From: JACQFV01 sp964593585
GTDB taxonomy: Bacteria > Zixibacteria > MSB-5A5 > WJJR01
Reading direction: 5' to 3'
DNA length: 64,000 bases
Assembly: GCA_964593585.1 (NCBI GenBank)
Contig: CAZQIZ010000006.1
Span: forward strand, 54,895 to 118,894
Shown in pieces: positions 15,615-24,393 of this stretch. Position 1 is the stretch's first letter. Every line of letters starts with the position of its first letter. The notes beneath the pieces are model-generated. The model did no database searches. It saw only the letters and a program-made list of their open reading frames with translations, and was not told the origin of the DNA. The translations under genes and the position numbers were made by a program.

Positions 15615-18600
15615 ATGCGCAAGCTTATCACCATACCGCTGTGGTTTGTGGCGTTTGTGTTGGCGCTGGCGGCCGGAGTCTATATCTGGCTGACCCAGTC
15701 ATCCTGGCTTAAGCATCAGCTGGAAACGCAGATCAATCAGGCGCTGGGCGCCTCGACGCAACTGACGCTGTCGGTCGGCGACATGTCCGGCGATCTCTAC
15801 TCCGGCGTCGTCTTCACCGATCTGATGCTGACAACCCGTCGGGCCGAGGTTGTCGACACGTTGGCACAGGTGGGACGCATCACCGTCGACTATGACTTGC
15901 GCGACCTCCTGCCCAATCAGCGCCGCATCCGTTCGGTGGCGATCGAGCGTTTGCGCCTCCAGGTGCCGCGCGATTCGATCGAGTCGATTTTCCGCAAGGC
16001 GAAAACCGAGGTCGCCGAACGCGCCCGGCTGGAGGGCGCGCTGGAGCTGTCGGTCGAGTCGCTGAGTTTGCGCGACGGCATCATCTACCGCATCGGCGAA
16101 GCCCAGCCGTTGGCCGATTCGGTGCGGGTCGATGCCTCCTTCCACGCCGCCGGCGGCCAGTGGACGGTGGCGATTGCGCCATCGTCGGCATGGACCACTT
16201 GGGTCGGGTCGGTGACCTTCGAAGGACTGATCTCCTCGGGGGAAGGCGCTTGGCGGTTTGATTCGTTGTCGGTGGCAACCGCAAGATCCTCGTTCGTCCT
16301 CGTCGGCACCCTGAACAATCTGCAGATTCGCTCGGCGCAGCTGGATCTCGAGGAATTGACGCAGTCGACCAAACTCGGCCTGGAAGGCGTGCTGGCCGCC
16401 ACCGGCAACGTGAGCGCAGACACCAAACGCAAAATCGTGTCCGGCTCGCTGGAGTTGACCGGCACCTTCGAAGGATACGAGCTCGATGGCCTGCGGTTGC
16501 GCTTCGTGGCTGATTCCAGCGGCGTGACCGGCGATTCGGTGCACGGTGTTGTCTCCGGAGCGCGATTTGATGGCCAGGCGCGGTTTGTCTGGTCGGTCAA
16601 GCCGGAGCGCTGGGAGCTCCGCGGGCGTGTGGAGCGATTCGATCTGAATCGCTTTGCCAGGGGCACATTGCCCACCCTGCTGGCCGGCATGGTCGACATC
16701 CACGCGGTCGGCACCACCGATGCGGATTTGCGCATTCGTGCCGATGTCCAGCTGGGTCCGGGCCACATCGACTCCATCTACTTCGAGTCGGCGGATGGAT
16801 CGTTGGGCGTGACGGTTGACTCGCTTCTGGTCGGCGAGAACTTCGCCGTCATGATCAACGGCGCTTCGCTGGTCGGCGGCGGCACGGTGGCCTTTGCCGA
16901 TTCGGTCGACTTGTTCGCCGCCATCAACGTGGCGGACTTGCGCCCGTTTGACCGCATGGTCTTCGTTGACTCGCTGGCCGGACGCGCCGACGGATACGCC
17001 TATCTCTCCGGTCTGACCAGCGACCCCGACCTGGCCGCCTTCATCAACTCGGATTCGCTGCGCCTGTTCGATCTGCGCACCGATCAGTTCGAGGCGCGTT
17101 TCTTCGTGCCGCACTTCCTCTCCAACCCGGGCGGGCAGGTGGATGCCCGCTGGGGACGGGCCTCGACCTGGGGACTTGCGACCGACTCGATCGACCTGCA
17201 CGCCACCCTCGCCGGACGGCGCATCGGCATCGAATGGGCGCGGTGGTATTCGCCGTTGGTCGACATCGAAGGCTCCGGCACGCTGGATTGGTCGGCGGAC
17301 ACCATTCCGCTGGACCTTTACCCGCTGACCCTGCGCTGGGAGAACCAGACCTATTCGGCCTCCAACGACATCCGCATGGTGATCGATTCGGCCGGCTTTC
17401 GCTTCAACCAGTTTCAGTTCGAGGGGCCGCTGGGGATCTTCAGCGCCGCCGGGCGAATGAACTTCGACAACTCGATGGCGCTGGATTTCGAGCTGGACCG
17501 CTTTCGCATCGAGCGGGTCTGGAACCGGTTCTTTCCGAACTGGCAACTGGATGGCATCATCGCCGCGCGCGGCCAGCTCAACGGCACCTTCGAGTCGCCG
17601 CAGATCGAGATGGCCGGCGATGTCAGCGAGTTGACCTTCGAAGGGGAGGAACTCGGCGCACTGGAGGGGAATATCTCCTATCGCGACCGCGTGATGACAG
17701 TGGTGTCGGCCCAGTTGGAGAACCGCTACTTCCAGGCCGAGGCCGCGGGCACCTTCCCGCTGGACCTGCGGTTCGAGAAGGTCGAACAACGGGTGCTCAA
17801 TACCGCGCCGTTTTCGGGACGGCTCCATGTGGCCGGCGACAATCTTGATCCGATCAACCGCTTTCTGCCGCAGACCATCGAGTCGGTGCGGGGCGACTTC
17901 GCCGTCCGCGCCGCTGTGACCGGCACACCGCTCGCGCCGCGCCTCTCCGGCGAGGCCACGCTGGCGCGCGGCACCATCAAGGCCATCGAAGTCCTCAATC
18001 CGCTTGAGGATGTCTTCATCGATGTCGCCCTGCGACAGGACACGGTCGTGGTGCGCAAAGTGACCGCGGTCATGCGCGACCGCGAGCTGTCGGGGACTGT
18101 CGACGTCAAGGGTACCGTGCGCATCGAGTCGGTCAAGTCGTTCGACTACGATCTGGCTGTGACCGGACGCGGGGTTCCGGCGCGGATGGAGTTCAAGGAT
18201 TTCTTCGTGCTCAGCGACTTTGACCTCGCCGTGCGCGGCGCGACCCCGCCCAAAGTGACCGGGACCGCCCGCCCCAAACGCATCGAGGATCGCGAGCCCT
18301 TCACGGAGACCGAGGCGCGTCCGGTCTTTGACACCACGCTCTGGGACTGGGACATCGCAATCGAGCTTCCGCATGGCGGGTATGTCCTGCGCAACGATCA
18401 GGTCGAGGCGGAATTGTCGGCCAACCTGCGGCTGATGCGCGACCGCGGGGTCCCCAGTTACATCGGCACCGCCGAATTTGTCCGCGGCAAGATTTACCTG
18501 TTCGACAAGACCGGACGGATCAAGCGCGGCACGCTGACCTTCGATGATCCACTGAAGGCCGATCCGCAACTGGACATCGACGTCGGTTTCCGCATCCAGC

Positions 18601-19097
18601 AGCCGCGGGTGGCGGCCCGCACCGAGACGTCATCCAGTCCGGTGGTCGATCTGAATCTTCATGTTTCCGGACGCGCCTCCGAGCCGCTCATCCAGCCCGA
18701 GGCGCCTTATTCCGAGCAGGATGTCCTGCTCCTTTTGGCGGCCAACACCACCGCGGTCGGCGGCAGTGATTCACTGGCGGTCTCCGACCCGCTGGCCGAC
18801 CGTCTCAAGTTTGCGGCGACCGGGCTGGTGTTCTCCGAAGTGCAGCGCGTGGCGGCGCGCAAACTGGGGCTGGAGACACTGGAAATCAATTCGGGCGACA
18901 ATCCCTTCGATGCGTCCATCACCGTCGGGCGGTATTTCTCGCCGCAGCTTTATCTCTACGGCACCAGCCCGATCGACGCCGGGGCGGGGCAGGAGGTCGG
19001 TTTCGAGTACCGTCTGAATCGGCACATGTTTTTCGAAGGCAACCGTGACAAGAACAACCTGTACCGTCTGAACCTGCACTTCAATTGGGAATATTGA
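15615..19097 (+). CDS. tamB: Translocation and assembly module protein TamB (AsmA-like, DUF490)
   Basis: A very long inner-membrane-anchored periplasmic protein (1160 residues) that spans the envelope as a hydrophobic groove, used in barrel insertion and phospholipid transport. It has an N-terminal anchor (IPLWFVAFVLALAAGVYIWL), a long run of repetitive beta-structure and a typical C-terminal DUF490. The latter shows KGTVRIESVKSF, FVRGKIYLFDKTGRIKRG, LTFDDPLKADPQLDI, SEQDVLLLLAANTTAVGG and ITVGRYFSPQLYLYG. It ends in NLHFNWEY with a terminal aromatic. AGGTGA ten bases before the ATG at 15615 supports that start over the GTG at 15594. The Omp85 gene follows after 5 bases, the classic tamB/tamA pairing. 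Confidence 0.93.
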   Translation: MRKLITIPLWFVAFVLALAAGVYIWLTQSSWLKHQLETQINQALGASTQLTLSVGDMSGDLYSGVVFTDLMLTTRRAEVVDTLAQVGRITVDYDLRDLLPNQRRIRSVAIERLRLQVPRDSIESIFRKAKTEVAERARLEGALELSVESLSLRDGIIYRIGEAQPLADSVRVDASFHAAGGQWTVAIAPSSAWTTWVGSVTFEGLISSGEGAWRFDSLSVATARSSFVLVGTLNNLQIRSAQLDLEELTQSTKLGLEGVLAATGNVSADTKRKIVSGSLELTGTFEGYELDGLRLRFVADSSGVTGDSVHGVVSGARFDGQARFVWSVKPERWELRGRVERFDLNRFARGTLPTLLAGMVDIHAVGTTDADLRIRADVQLGPGHIDSIYFESADGSLGVTVDSLLVGENFAVMINGASLVGGGTVAFADSVDLFAAINVADLRPFDRMVFVDSLAGRADGYAYLSGLTSDPDLAAFINSDSLRLFDLRTDQFEARFFVPHFLSNPGGQVDARWGRASTWGLATDSIDLHATLAGRRIGIEWARWYSPLVDIEGSGTLDWSADTIPLDLYPLTLRWENQTYSASNDIRMVIDSAGFRFNQFQFEGPLGIFSAAGRMNFDNSMALDFELDRFRIERVWNRFFPNWQLDGIIAARGQLNGTFESPQIEMAGDVSELTFEGEELGALEGNISYRDRVMTVVSAQLENRYFQAEAAGTFPLDLRFEKVEQRVLNTAPFSGRLHVAGDNLDPINRFLPQTIESVRGDFAVRAAVTGTPLAPRLSGEATLARGTIKAIEVLNPLEDVFIDVALRQDTVVVRKVTAVMRDRELSGTVDVKGTVRIESVKSFDYDLAVTGRGVPARMEFKDFFVLSDFDLAVRGATPPKVTGTARPKRIEDREPFTETEARPVFDTTLWDWDIAIELPHGGYVLRNDQVEAELSANLRLMRDRGVPSYIGTAEFVRGKIYLFDKTGRIKRGTLTFDDPLKADPQLDIDVGFRIQQPRVAARTETSSSPVVDLNLHVSGRASEPLIQPEAPYSEQDVLLLLAANTTAVGGSDSLAVSDPLADRLKFAATGLVFSEVQRVAARKLGLETLEINSGDNPFDASITVGRYFSPQLYLYGTSPIDAGAGQEVGFEYRLNRHMFFEGNRDKNNLYRLNLHFNWEY

Positions 19098-19102
19098 ACC
19101 GG

Positions 19103-21004
19103 ATGCGACGCGCAGGGGTGATGGCCGTGGCGACGCTGGCGCTGCTGGGCGTCTGGCCGGCGGCGAACGCGCGCGCCGATGATATCCAGGATGATCTGCG
19201 CCAGTGGCGCCGGCGGCGTCCGCCGGTTGCCCGCATCGACATCGACGGCAACACGGCCTACTCCGACAAGGACATCCGGTCGTTCATGCAGATCCGCACG
19301 CCCGGATTCCTGCACAAGCTGGGGCTGCGCAACCGTCCACTGCTTCTGACCGGCGCGGAGGAACGCGATGAAGCGGCGATCCGCCGCGCTTACCGGCAAG
19401 CGGGCTATTGGGACGCGACCGCCGCCATCAGCGCCGCCCCCGATCCCGATGACCAGCACGCCGTGGTCACGGTCTTCATCACCGAAAACCGCCGCTACCA
19501 CTGGGGCGATGTGTCACTGCGCGGCGATGACACGACGCTGGCGGCGCGTGCGCGGGCTTACCTGCGCGACCTGCCCCGCGGCGCTCCGGCCGATTCGCTG
19601 TATCTGGAATACACCGCCGCGCGTGTACGCGCGCTTTGCGCCGACCGCGGCCACCCCAAAGCCGCGGTGGCCCTCAATGTCGCCCGACGCGGCGATGATA
19701 CGTTGGATGTCGTCATCGACCTGAAAAGCGGCCCCGCCGTCTATCTCGGCGAGTTGACGATCTCCGGCGCCAAAATCACCCGGGACGCCTACATCCGTCG
19801 CGAGGCCTACTGGCAGCCCGGCGAGATGTACTCGCAACGGCGGCTTGCCTGGCGTCAGCAGGATGTCTACGCCACGGGTCTTTTCACCTTTGTCCATCTC
19901 GATCCGGTGGCGACCGACTCGTTGCGGTCGGCCGACTCGCAGTTCACCGACTTCCAGATGCGGGTGGTCGAGCGCAAGCCGTCGTTCATCGGTTTCCGCA
20001 CCGGCGCGGGCCAGGACCCCAACCGCGACCTGACCTGGGACTATGCCTTTGAATGGGGCTCGCGCAATTGGCGGGGGACTGGGCGCCAGTGGTCGTTGAC
20101 CGCGCGCTCCGGTTTCGTTGTGGTGACCGACTGGGAAGTGCTCCACCACCGTTTCGCCGCCAAGTTCACCGAGCCCTGGCCCTTCGGGGTGCGTTTGCCG
20201 ACCACGCTGACGCTGGCCTACGAGCCCGGTGTGCGCTCTTCGGTGCAGGAGTACCGGATTGAACGCATGGAGGGCGAACTGAACGTGACCCGTCGCATCG
20301 GCCGCAACATGCGTTGGTGGTCGTCGTTGGTCTATGAGCGGGTCAAGATCTACGACATCCCCGCTGACCGCATCGAAGACTATCTCGAGGAGCAGGGCAT
20401 CAGCATACGCCGGCGCTGGCGCGCGGCCATCGAACGCGACAGCCGCCCCAACCTCTTTGTGCCGACCACCGGCGCCCGCACCCGTTTGGATGCCGAATAC
20501 GTCGGCGGCATCCTCGGCGGCGCCGAGGATTTTTACAAGATCGACGCCTCCTGGGCGCGTTATCAGACCATCAGCGCCCCCACCGTCTTTGCCAGCCGTG
20601 TGCGTCTGGCCTGGATCAAGCCGCACTCGGAGGGGGACTTTGTGCCCACCAGCGACCGCTTCTATCTGGGCGGCGCCAACTCGATCCGGGGCTACGCCGA
20701 AAACACCGTGGGCCCCAAGGATTCGACCGGCGTCCCGATCGGGGGACAGGTGGTGATGCTGGTCAACCTGGAAATGCGCACGCCGATGAGTTCGAAGTTC
20801 TGGTTCTCGATCTTTCTGGATGCGGGCAATAATTTCGCGCGCTTCCGGGATGTCACCGTCGGCGACATGCTGGTGTCCCTGGGAGTCGGGATTCAGTACA
20901 TCGCGCCGGTGGGCCCGTTGCGGCTGGACTATGCGCGTCGCGCGGTGCACCCGAAGTATGCCCCCTCCGATCGAGTCCACCTGTCGATTCTGTTCGCGTT
21001 CTGA
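19103..21004 (+). CDS. Omp85-family outer-membrane protein (TamA/BamA type)
   Basis: Outer-membrane insertase or TamB partner. A signal peptide (VMAVATLALLGVWPAANARA) precedes POTRA-like repeats, e.g. VARIDIDGNTAYSDKDIRSF, the 'AIRRAYRQAGYWDA' helix and LGELTISGAKITRDAYIRRE. The 16-stranded barrel then shows the Omp85 signatures FYLGGANSIRGYAEN (the lid-lock RGY motif) and VGPLRLDYARR, ending in LSILFAF. With 633 residues and about three POTRA domains it is shorter than BamA, and its coupling to tamB favours TamA. The start is uncertain: ATG 19103 leaves 5 bases after tamB, while an in-frame TTG at 19085 would overlap it. Confidence 0.88.
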   Translation: MRRAGVMAVATLALLGVWPAANARADDIQDDLRQWRRRRPPVARIDIDGNTAYSDKDIRSFMQIRTPGFLHKLGLRNRPLLLTGAEERDEAAIRRAYRQAGYWDATAAISAAPDPDDQHAVVTVFITENRRYHWGDVSLRGDDTTLAARARAYLRDLPRGAPADSLYLEYTAARVRALCADRGHPKAAVALNVARRGDDTLDVVIDLKSGPAVYLGELTISGAKITRDAYIRREAYWQPGEMYSQRRLAWRQQDVYATGLFTFVHLDPVATDSLRSADSQFTDFQMRVVERKPSFIGFRTGAGQDPNRDLTWDYAFEWGSRNWRGTGRQWSLTARSGFVVVTDWEVLHHRFAAKFTEPWPFGVRLPTTLTLAYEPGVRSSVQEYRIERMEGELNVTRRIGRNMRWWSSLVYERVKIYDIPADRIEDYLEEQGISIRRRWRAAIERDSRPNLFVPTTGARTRLDAEYVGGILGGAEDFYKIDASWARYQTISAPTVFASRVRLAWIKPHSEGDFVPTSDRFYLGGANSIRGYAENTVGPKDSTGVPIGGQVVMLVNLEMRTPMSSKFWFSIFLDAGNNFARFRDVTVGDMLVSLGVGIQYIAPVGPLRLDYARRAVHPKYAPSDRVHLSILFAF

Positions 21005-21090
21005 CGCGTGAAACTATTTTTGCCGCGGCGACAACAACCGCCATGCCGCCCGCGTACTGTCTCCGTATCCGCCCGACGGAAGGATCACTC

Positions 21091-21852
21091 ATGACCACAG
21101 CGCCAGTTATCTGCCTGACCATGCGGGGACGCCCCTTCGATGAGAAGCGGACCTCGCCGACGCCCTATGCCTATGAATGGCTGCCGAATTCCTATGGGGC
21201 CGCGATCACGCGCGCCGGCGGCGTGCCGGTCTTTCTGTCGAACGAATCGGACCCCGATACGGTCCGCGAGATTCTCCGCCGGGTCGATGGCCTGTTTCTG
21301 ACCGGCGGGGAAGATGTCGATCCGGCGCACTACGGTGAGCGCGACGAGGTCGGCAATGTCGAGGTCTACGCCGAGCGCGACCGTGTCGAACTGGCCGCGG
21401 TGGCCGTCGCCGATGAGTTAGGTCTGCCGATTCTCGGCGTCTGCCGCGGCGTGCAGGTGCTGAATGTCGCGCGCGGCGGCACGTTGTATCAGGATTTGGA
21501 CAAGCAACTCGATGGCGCGCCGCGCGATCATTCCCGCGGCGGCACCGGGATGTTTGTGCAAACGCACGAGGTCGAAGTGACGCCCGGCTGCCGTCTGGAG
21601 CATCTGCTGGGCACACGCCGCCTCCAGGGCGCGACCAGTCACCATCAGGCGGTCAAGACGCCCGGACGCGATCTGGTGGCGGTGGCGCATTCTCCCGAAG
21701 ATGGCATCATCGAGGCGGTTGAACAGCCGGGCGAGCGGTTTGTCGTTGGCGTGCAATGGCATCCGGAAGTGCGCGCCGAGGATGAAACCACCAAACGGCT
21801 CTTCCGTTCATTCGTGGAGGCCGCCACGGCATATCGGAAGCGGCAATTGTAA
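21091..21852 (+). CDS. Class-I glutamine amidotransferase, gamma-glutamyl-GABA hydrolase type (PuuD-like)
   Basis: Predicted cytoplasmic hydrolase of gamma-glutamyl bonds. The peptidase C26 pattern is complete: GLFLTGGEDVDPAHYGE, the nucleophile in ILGVCRGVQVLNVARGG, TSHHQAVKTPG and the His/Glu dyad in VGVQWHPEVR. 253 residues, usual for PuuD. The ATG at 21091 has GGAAGGA seven bases upstream. The actual substrate (gamma-glutamyl-GABA, gamma-glutamyl peptide or other) cannot be told, as no putrescine-pathway genes are nearby. The next gene follows after 16 bases. Confidence 0.85.
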   Translation: MTTAPVICLTMRGRPFDEKRTSPTPYAYEWLPNSYGAAITRAGGVPVFLSNESDPDTVREILRRVDGLFLTGGEDVDPAHYGERDEVGNVEVYAERDRVELAAVAVADELGLPILGVCRGVQVLNVARGGTLYQDLDKQLDGAPRDHSRGGTGMFVQTHEVEVTPGCRLEHLLGTRRLQGATSHHQAVKTPGRDLVAVAHSPEDGIIEAVEQPGERFVVGVQWHPEVRAEDETTKRLFRSFVEAATAYRKRQL

Positions 21853-21868
21853 CGTATCTTGGTAGTCT

Positions 21869-23023
21869 ATGCGAACCATCTTCTGCGATCACAATAGCAC
21901 CACCCGGACCGATCCGCGCGTGGCCGCGGCGATGCAGGAAGTCGCCGTTGAGCACTTCGCCAATCCCTCATCGTCGCACCGTCTGGGCCAGGCGGCGCGC
22001 GTGCGTCTCGATGACGCTCGCGCCCGCATCGCCGCGCTTCTGGGGGCCAAGCCATCGGAGATCGTTTTCACTGCCTCCGGCAGTGAAGCGGACAACCTCG
22101 CCATCCTCGGCTCGCTCCTGTCAACCGATATCCGCGGCAGGCACTTTGTGACCATCGCCTCCGAGCATCCGGCGGTCACCGGCACCGCCGTCTGGGCGCA
22201 GGCGCACGGCTTTGAAACGACCATCGTGCCGGTCGATTCGCAGGGTCGTCTCGATCCCGACGAGTTTGCGCGGTCTCTGCGTCCCGACACGCAGATCGCC
22301 TCGGTGATGCTGGCCAACAATGAAGTCGGCACCGTCCACCCGATCGCCGACCTGGCGCAAATCGCCCGTGAGCGCGGTGTCGTCTTCCACACCGATGCGG
22401 TGCAGGCCTATGGCAAGATTCCGGTGAATGTGAACGAACTCGGCGTGGATTTGCTCTCGCTGTCGTCGCATAAGTTCTATGGCCCGAAAGGCGTGGGTAT
22501 CCTCTATGTCCGGCAGGGAACACGTCTGGCGCCGATCCTCTTCGGCGGCGGGCAGGAGCAGGGACGTCGTCCCGGCACAGAGAATGTCCCCGGCGCGGTC
22601 GGCACCGCGCTGGCCATGCAAATTGCCGCCGAGGAGCCACAGGAGATCCGCCGTGTCGGCAAACTCGCCGATGAATTCCGCAAACTGATCAGCCAGAAGG
22701 TCGACGACATCATGATCTTCGGCGACCCCGAGTGCCGTCTGCCGAACACCGTCGCGGTCGGCTTCGGCGGGGTCGAGGGCGAGTCGCTGGCGATCGCGCT
22801 TGACCTGCGTGGCATCTGTGTTTCGACCGGCTCGGCCTGCCACTCCGGCGCGCACGAACCCTCGCACGTATTGAAAGCGATGGGCGCGCCGCTGCATTAC
22901 GCCATGGGGGCCATCCGCTTCTCGTTCGGGCGAGACAGCAAGCCCGACGATCCCGCGCTGATCGCCGCCGCCGCCGCTGAGGAAGTCGCACGGCTGCGTG
23001 CCCTGTCTACGGCGCACGCGTAA
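21869..23023 (+). CDS. Cysteine desulfurase (NifS/IscS family)
   Basis: A PLP enzyme that takes sulfur from cysteine as an enzyme-bound persulfide. Visible motifs are CDHNSTTRTDPRV at the start, ASGSEADNLAI, the HTDAVQAYGKIPV Asp/Gln pair, the PLP-binding Lys in SLSSHKFYGPKGVG, GGGQEQGRRPGTENV and the active-site Cys in STGSACHSGAHEPSHVL. The SACxSG context with a longer loop places it with group-I (IscS/NifS) enzymes. 384 residues. It lies 20 bases before mnmA, so the likely role is supplying sulfur for tRNA 2-thiouridine. Confidence 0.95.
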   Translation: MRTIFCDHNSTTRTDPRVAAAMQEVAVEHFANPSSSHRLGQAARVRLDDARARIAALLGAKPSEIVFTASGSEADNLAILGSLLSTDIRGRHFVTIASEHPAVTGTAVWAQAHGFETTIVPVDSQGRLDPDEFARSLRPDTQIASVMLANNEVGTVHPIADLAQIARERGVVFHTDAVQAYGKIPVNVNELGVDLLSLSSHKFYGPKGVGILYVRQGTRLAPILFGGGQEQGRRPGTENVPGAVGTALAMQIAAEEPQEIRRVGKLADEFRKLISQKVDDIMIFGDPECRLPNTVAVGFGGVEGESLAIALDLRGICVSTGSACHSGAHEPSHVLKAMGAPLHYAMGAIRFSFGRDSKPDDPALIAAAAAEEVARLRALSTAHA

Positions 23024-23043
23024 CCGATCCACGGACAGTTCCC

Positions 23044-24189
23044 ATGACGCTTGCCCCTGACATGCGCGAGGCGCTCATCGATCCCCGCTGGCGTGGACGG
23101 CGCGTCGCGGTGGCGATGTCCGGCGGTGTGGATTCCTCGGTGGCCGCGGTGCTTCTGAGGGAGGCCGGCTGTGAAGTGGTCGGCATCACGATGAAACTCT
23201 GGGACTACGACGCGGTGGGCGGCGACACGCGCAAGGATGGGGCCTGCTGCACGCTCGAGGCATTCATGGATGCCCGCGCCGTCTGCGCGCGGCTGGGCGT
23301 GCCGCACTACACGCTCGATCTGACCGACGCGTTTGAAGACACGGTGATCCGCTACTTCGTCGACGAATACCGACGGGCGCGCACGCCGAACCCGTGCGTG
23401 GTTTGCAATATCGAAATCAAGTGGGCAGCCCTGTGGAAGAAGGCGCAGGCCATCGGCTGCGAGGCGATCGCCACCGGGCACTATGCGCGTCTGGCGCAGG
23501 ACGGCGATGCGGTGATCCTGCGGCGCGGCCTGGATGCGTCGCGCGACCAGACGTACTTCCTCTGGGGTGTGCCGCAGTCCTATTTCGCCCGCACTATTTT
23601 CCCGCTGGGTCCGTTGGTCAAGCCGCAGGTGCGCGAATTGGCGGCGGCGCATGGTCTCGGTAATGCCGAGAAACCGGAGAGCCGCGACATCTGTTTTGTC
23701 GCCGATGATGACCTGCCGCGATTTCTCGCCGAACGCGCCCGGCGCGACGGCGTGGGCAACACCCCCGGCCCGTTTGTCGACAAGCACGGCGACGTGGTCG
23801 GGCAACATCCGGGGTTCGAATCGCTGACCATCGGCCAGCGGCGCGGACTGGGTGTCGCGCTGGGCAAGCGCCAGTATGTGACCGATATCGATCCCGAGTC
23901 GGCGTCGGTGGTGCTCGGCGATGATGCCGACTTGTGGCGGCGCACCTGCGAAGTGTCGGCGGTCAACTGGCTCGGCCCGGCGCCGAGCGAACCGTTCGAG
24001 GCGATGGTGCAGATTCGCTATCGTCATGAAGCCGCGGCGGCGCAGGTGGTCCCACAAGAGCGGTCGCTGACGATCACTTTCCATGATCCGCAGCGGGCCA
24101 TGACCCCCGGCCAGTCGGCGGTCATCTATGATCCCGCCAATGAGCGCCTGCTCGGCGGCGGTGTGATCGAGTTTGTGCCGCGGCATTGA
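23044..24189 (+). CDS. mnmA: tRNA-specific 2-thiouridylase MnmA
   Basis: Thiolates U34 of tRNA-Lys, -Glu and -Gln using ATP and persulfide sulfur. The PP-loop SGGVDSSVAAVLL is at residues ~24-36. The two catalytic Cys are in NPCVVCN and RDICFV, with the ATGHYARL and DQTYFLWGVPQ motifs between them. The C-terminal beta-barrel shows GQRRGLGVALGKRQYV and MTPGQSAVIYD. 381 residues. It sits directly after a cysteine desulfurase, which matches its need for a sulfur donor and allows co-expression. The initial residues (MTLAPDMREAL) are a short extension before the PP-loop. Confidence 0.96.
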   Translation: MTLAPDMREALIDPRWRGRRVAVAMSGGVDSSVAAVLLREAGCEVVGITMKLWDYDAVGGDTRKDGACCTLEAFMDARAVCARLGVPHYTLDLTDAFEDTVIRYFVDEYRRARTPNPCVVCNIEIKWAALWKKAQAIGCEAIATGHYARLAQDGDAVILRRGLDASRDQTYFLWGVPQSYFARTIFPLGPLVKPQVRELAAAHGLGNAEKPESRDICFVADDDLPRFLAERARRDGVGNTPGPFVDKHGDVVGQHPGFESLTIGQRRGLGVALGKRQYVTDIDPESASVVLGDDADLWRRTCEVSAVNWLGPAPSEPFEAMVQIRYRHEAAAAQVVPQERSLTITFHDPQRAMTPGQSAVIYDPANERLLGGGVIEFVPRH

Positions 24190-24282
24190 CTGCGTCGTCT
24201 CCTGTCATCATCATCACAGCGATTGTGCCGATGCGGTAACGTGGAGTTGCTGCGTGGTTGGCGCGAGGCAGGGCAAACAACG

Positions 24283-24333
24283 ATTCCAAGGCCATCATCC
24301 CGCTGCGTTGCCGCGGGATGCTGGCCTTGGAAT
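24283..24333. repeat. Imperfect 21-bp inverted repeat, REP-like
   Basis: The arms 24283-24303 and 24313-24333 pair over 20 of 21 positions with a 9-base loop. It lies between convergent genes and lacks a T-run. Its wording (ATTCCAAGGCC ... GGCCTTGGAAT) looks like a dispersed palindromic repeat. Confidence 0.75.
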
Positions 24334-24370
24334 GACGGGGGTGAGGGGGGAGATTCCGCTGTGCATGCAG

Positions 24371-24393
24371 AGGGGCGTATGCAATACGCCCCT
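24371..24393. repeat. Perfect 10-bp hairpin with GCA loop at the transporter's stop codon
   Basis: AGGGGCGTAT and ATACGCCCCT flank GCA. It overlaps the stop of the minus-strand transporter (stop at 24392-24394) and could protect the mRNA end; there is no T-run. Confidence 0.65.

Noticed and set aside
15699..18569. A 950-residue open frame on the minus strand across tamB.
   Set aside because: Antisense shadow of tamB with Asp/His/Arg-rich sequence, no signal peptide and no recognisable domain.
19085..19103. TTG start for the Omp85 gene overlapping the tamB stop.
   Set aside because: The ATG at 19103 gives a cleaner signal peptide start; the TTG has no ribosome site. It is kept only as an alternative.
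23805..23825. GGTTCGAATC, a tRNA T-loop-like string.
   Set aside because: It lies inside the conserved coding region of mnmA, and no acceptor or anticodon stem can be built around it.
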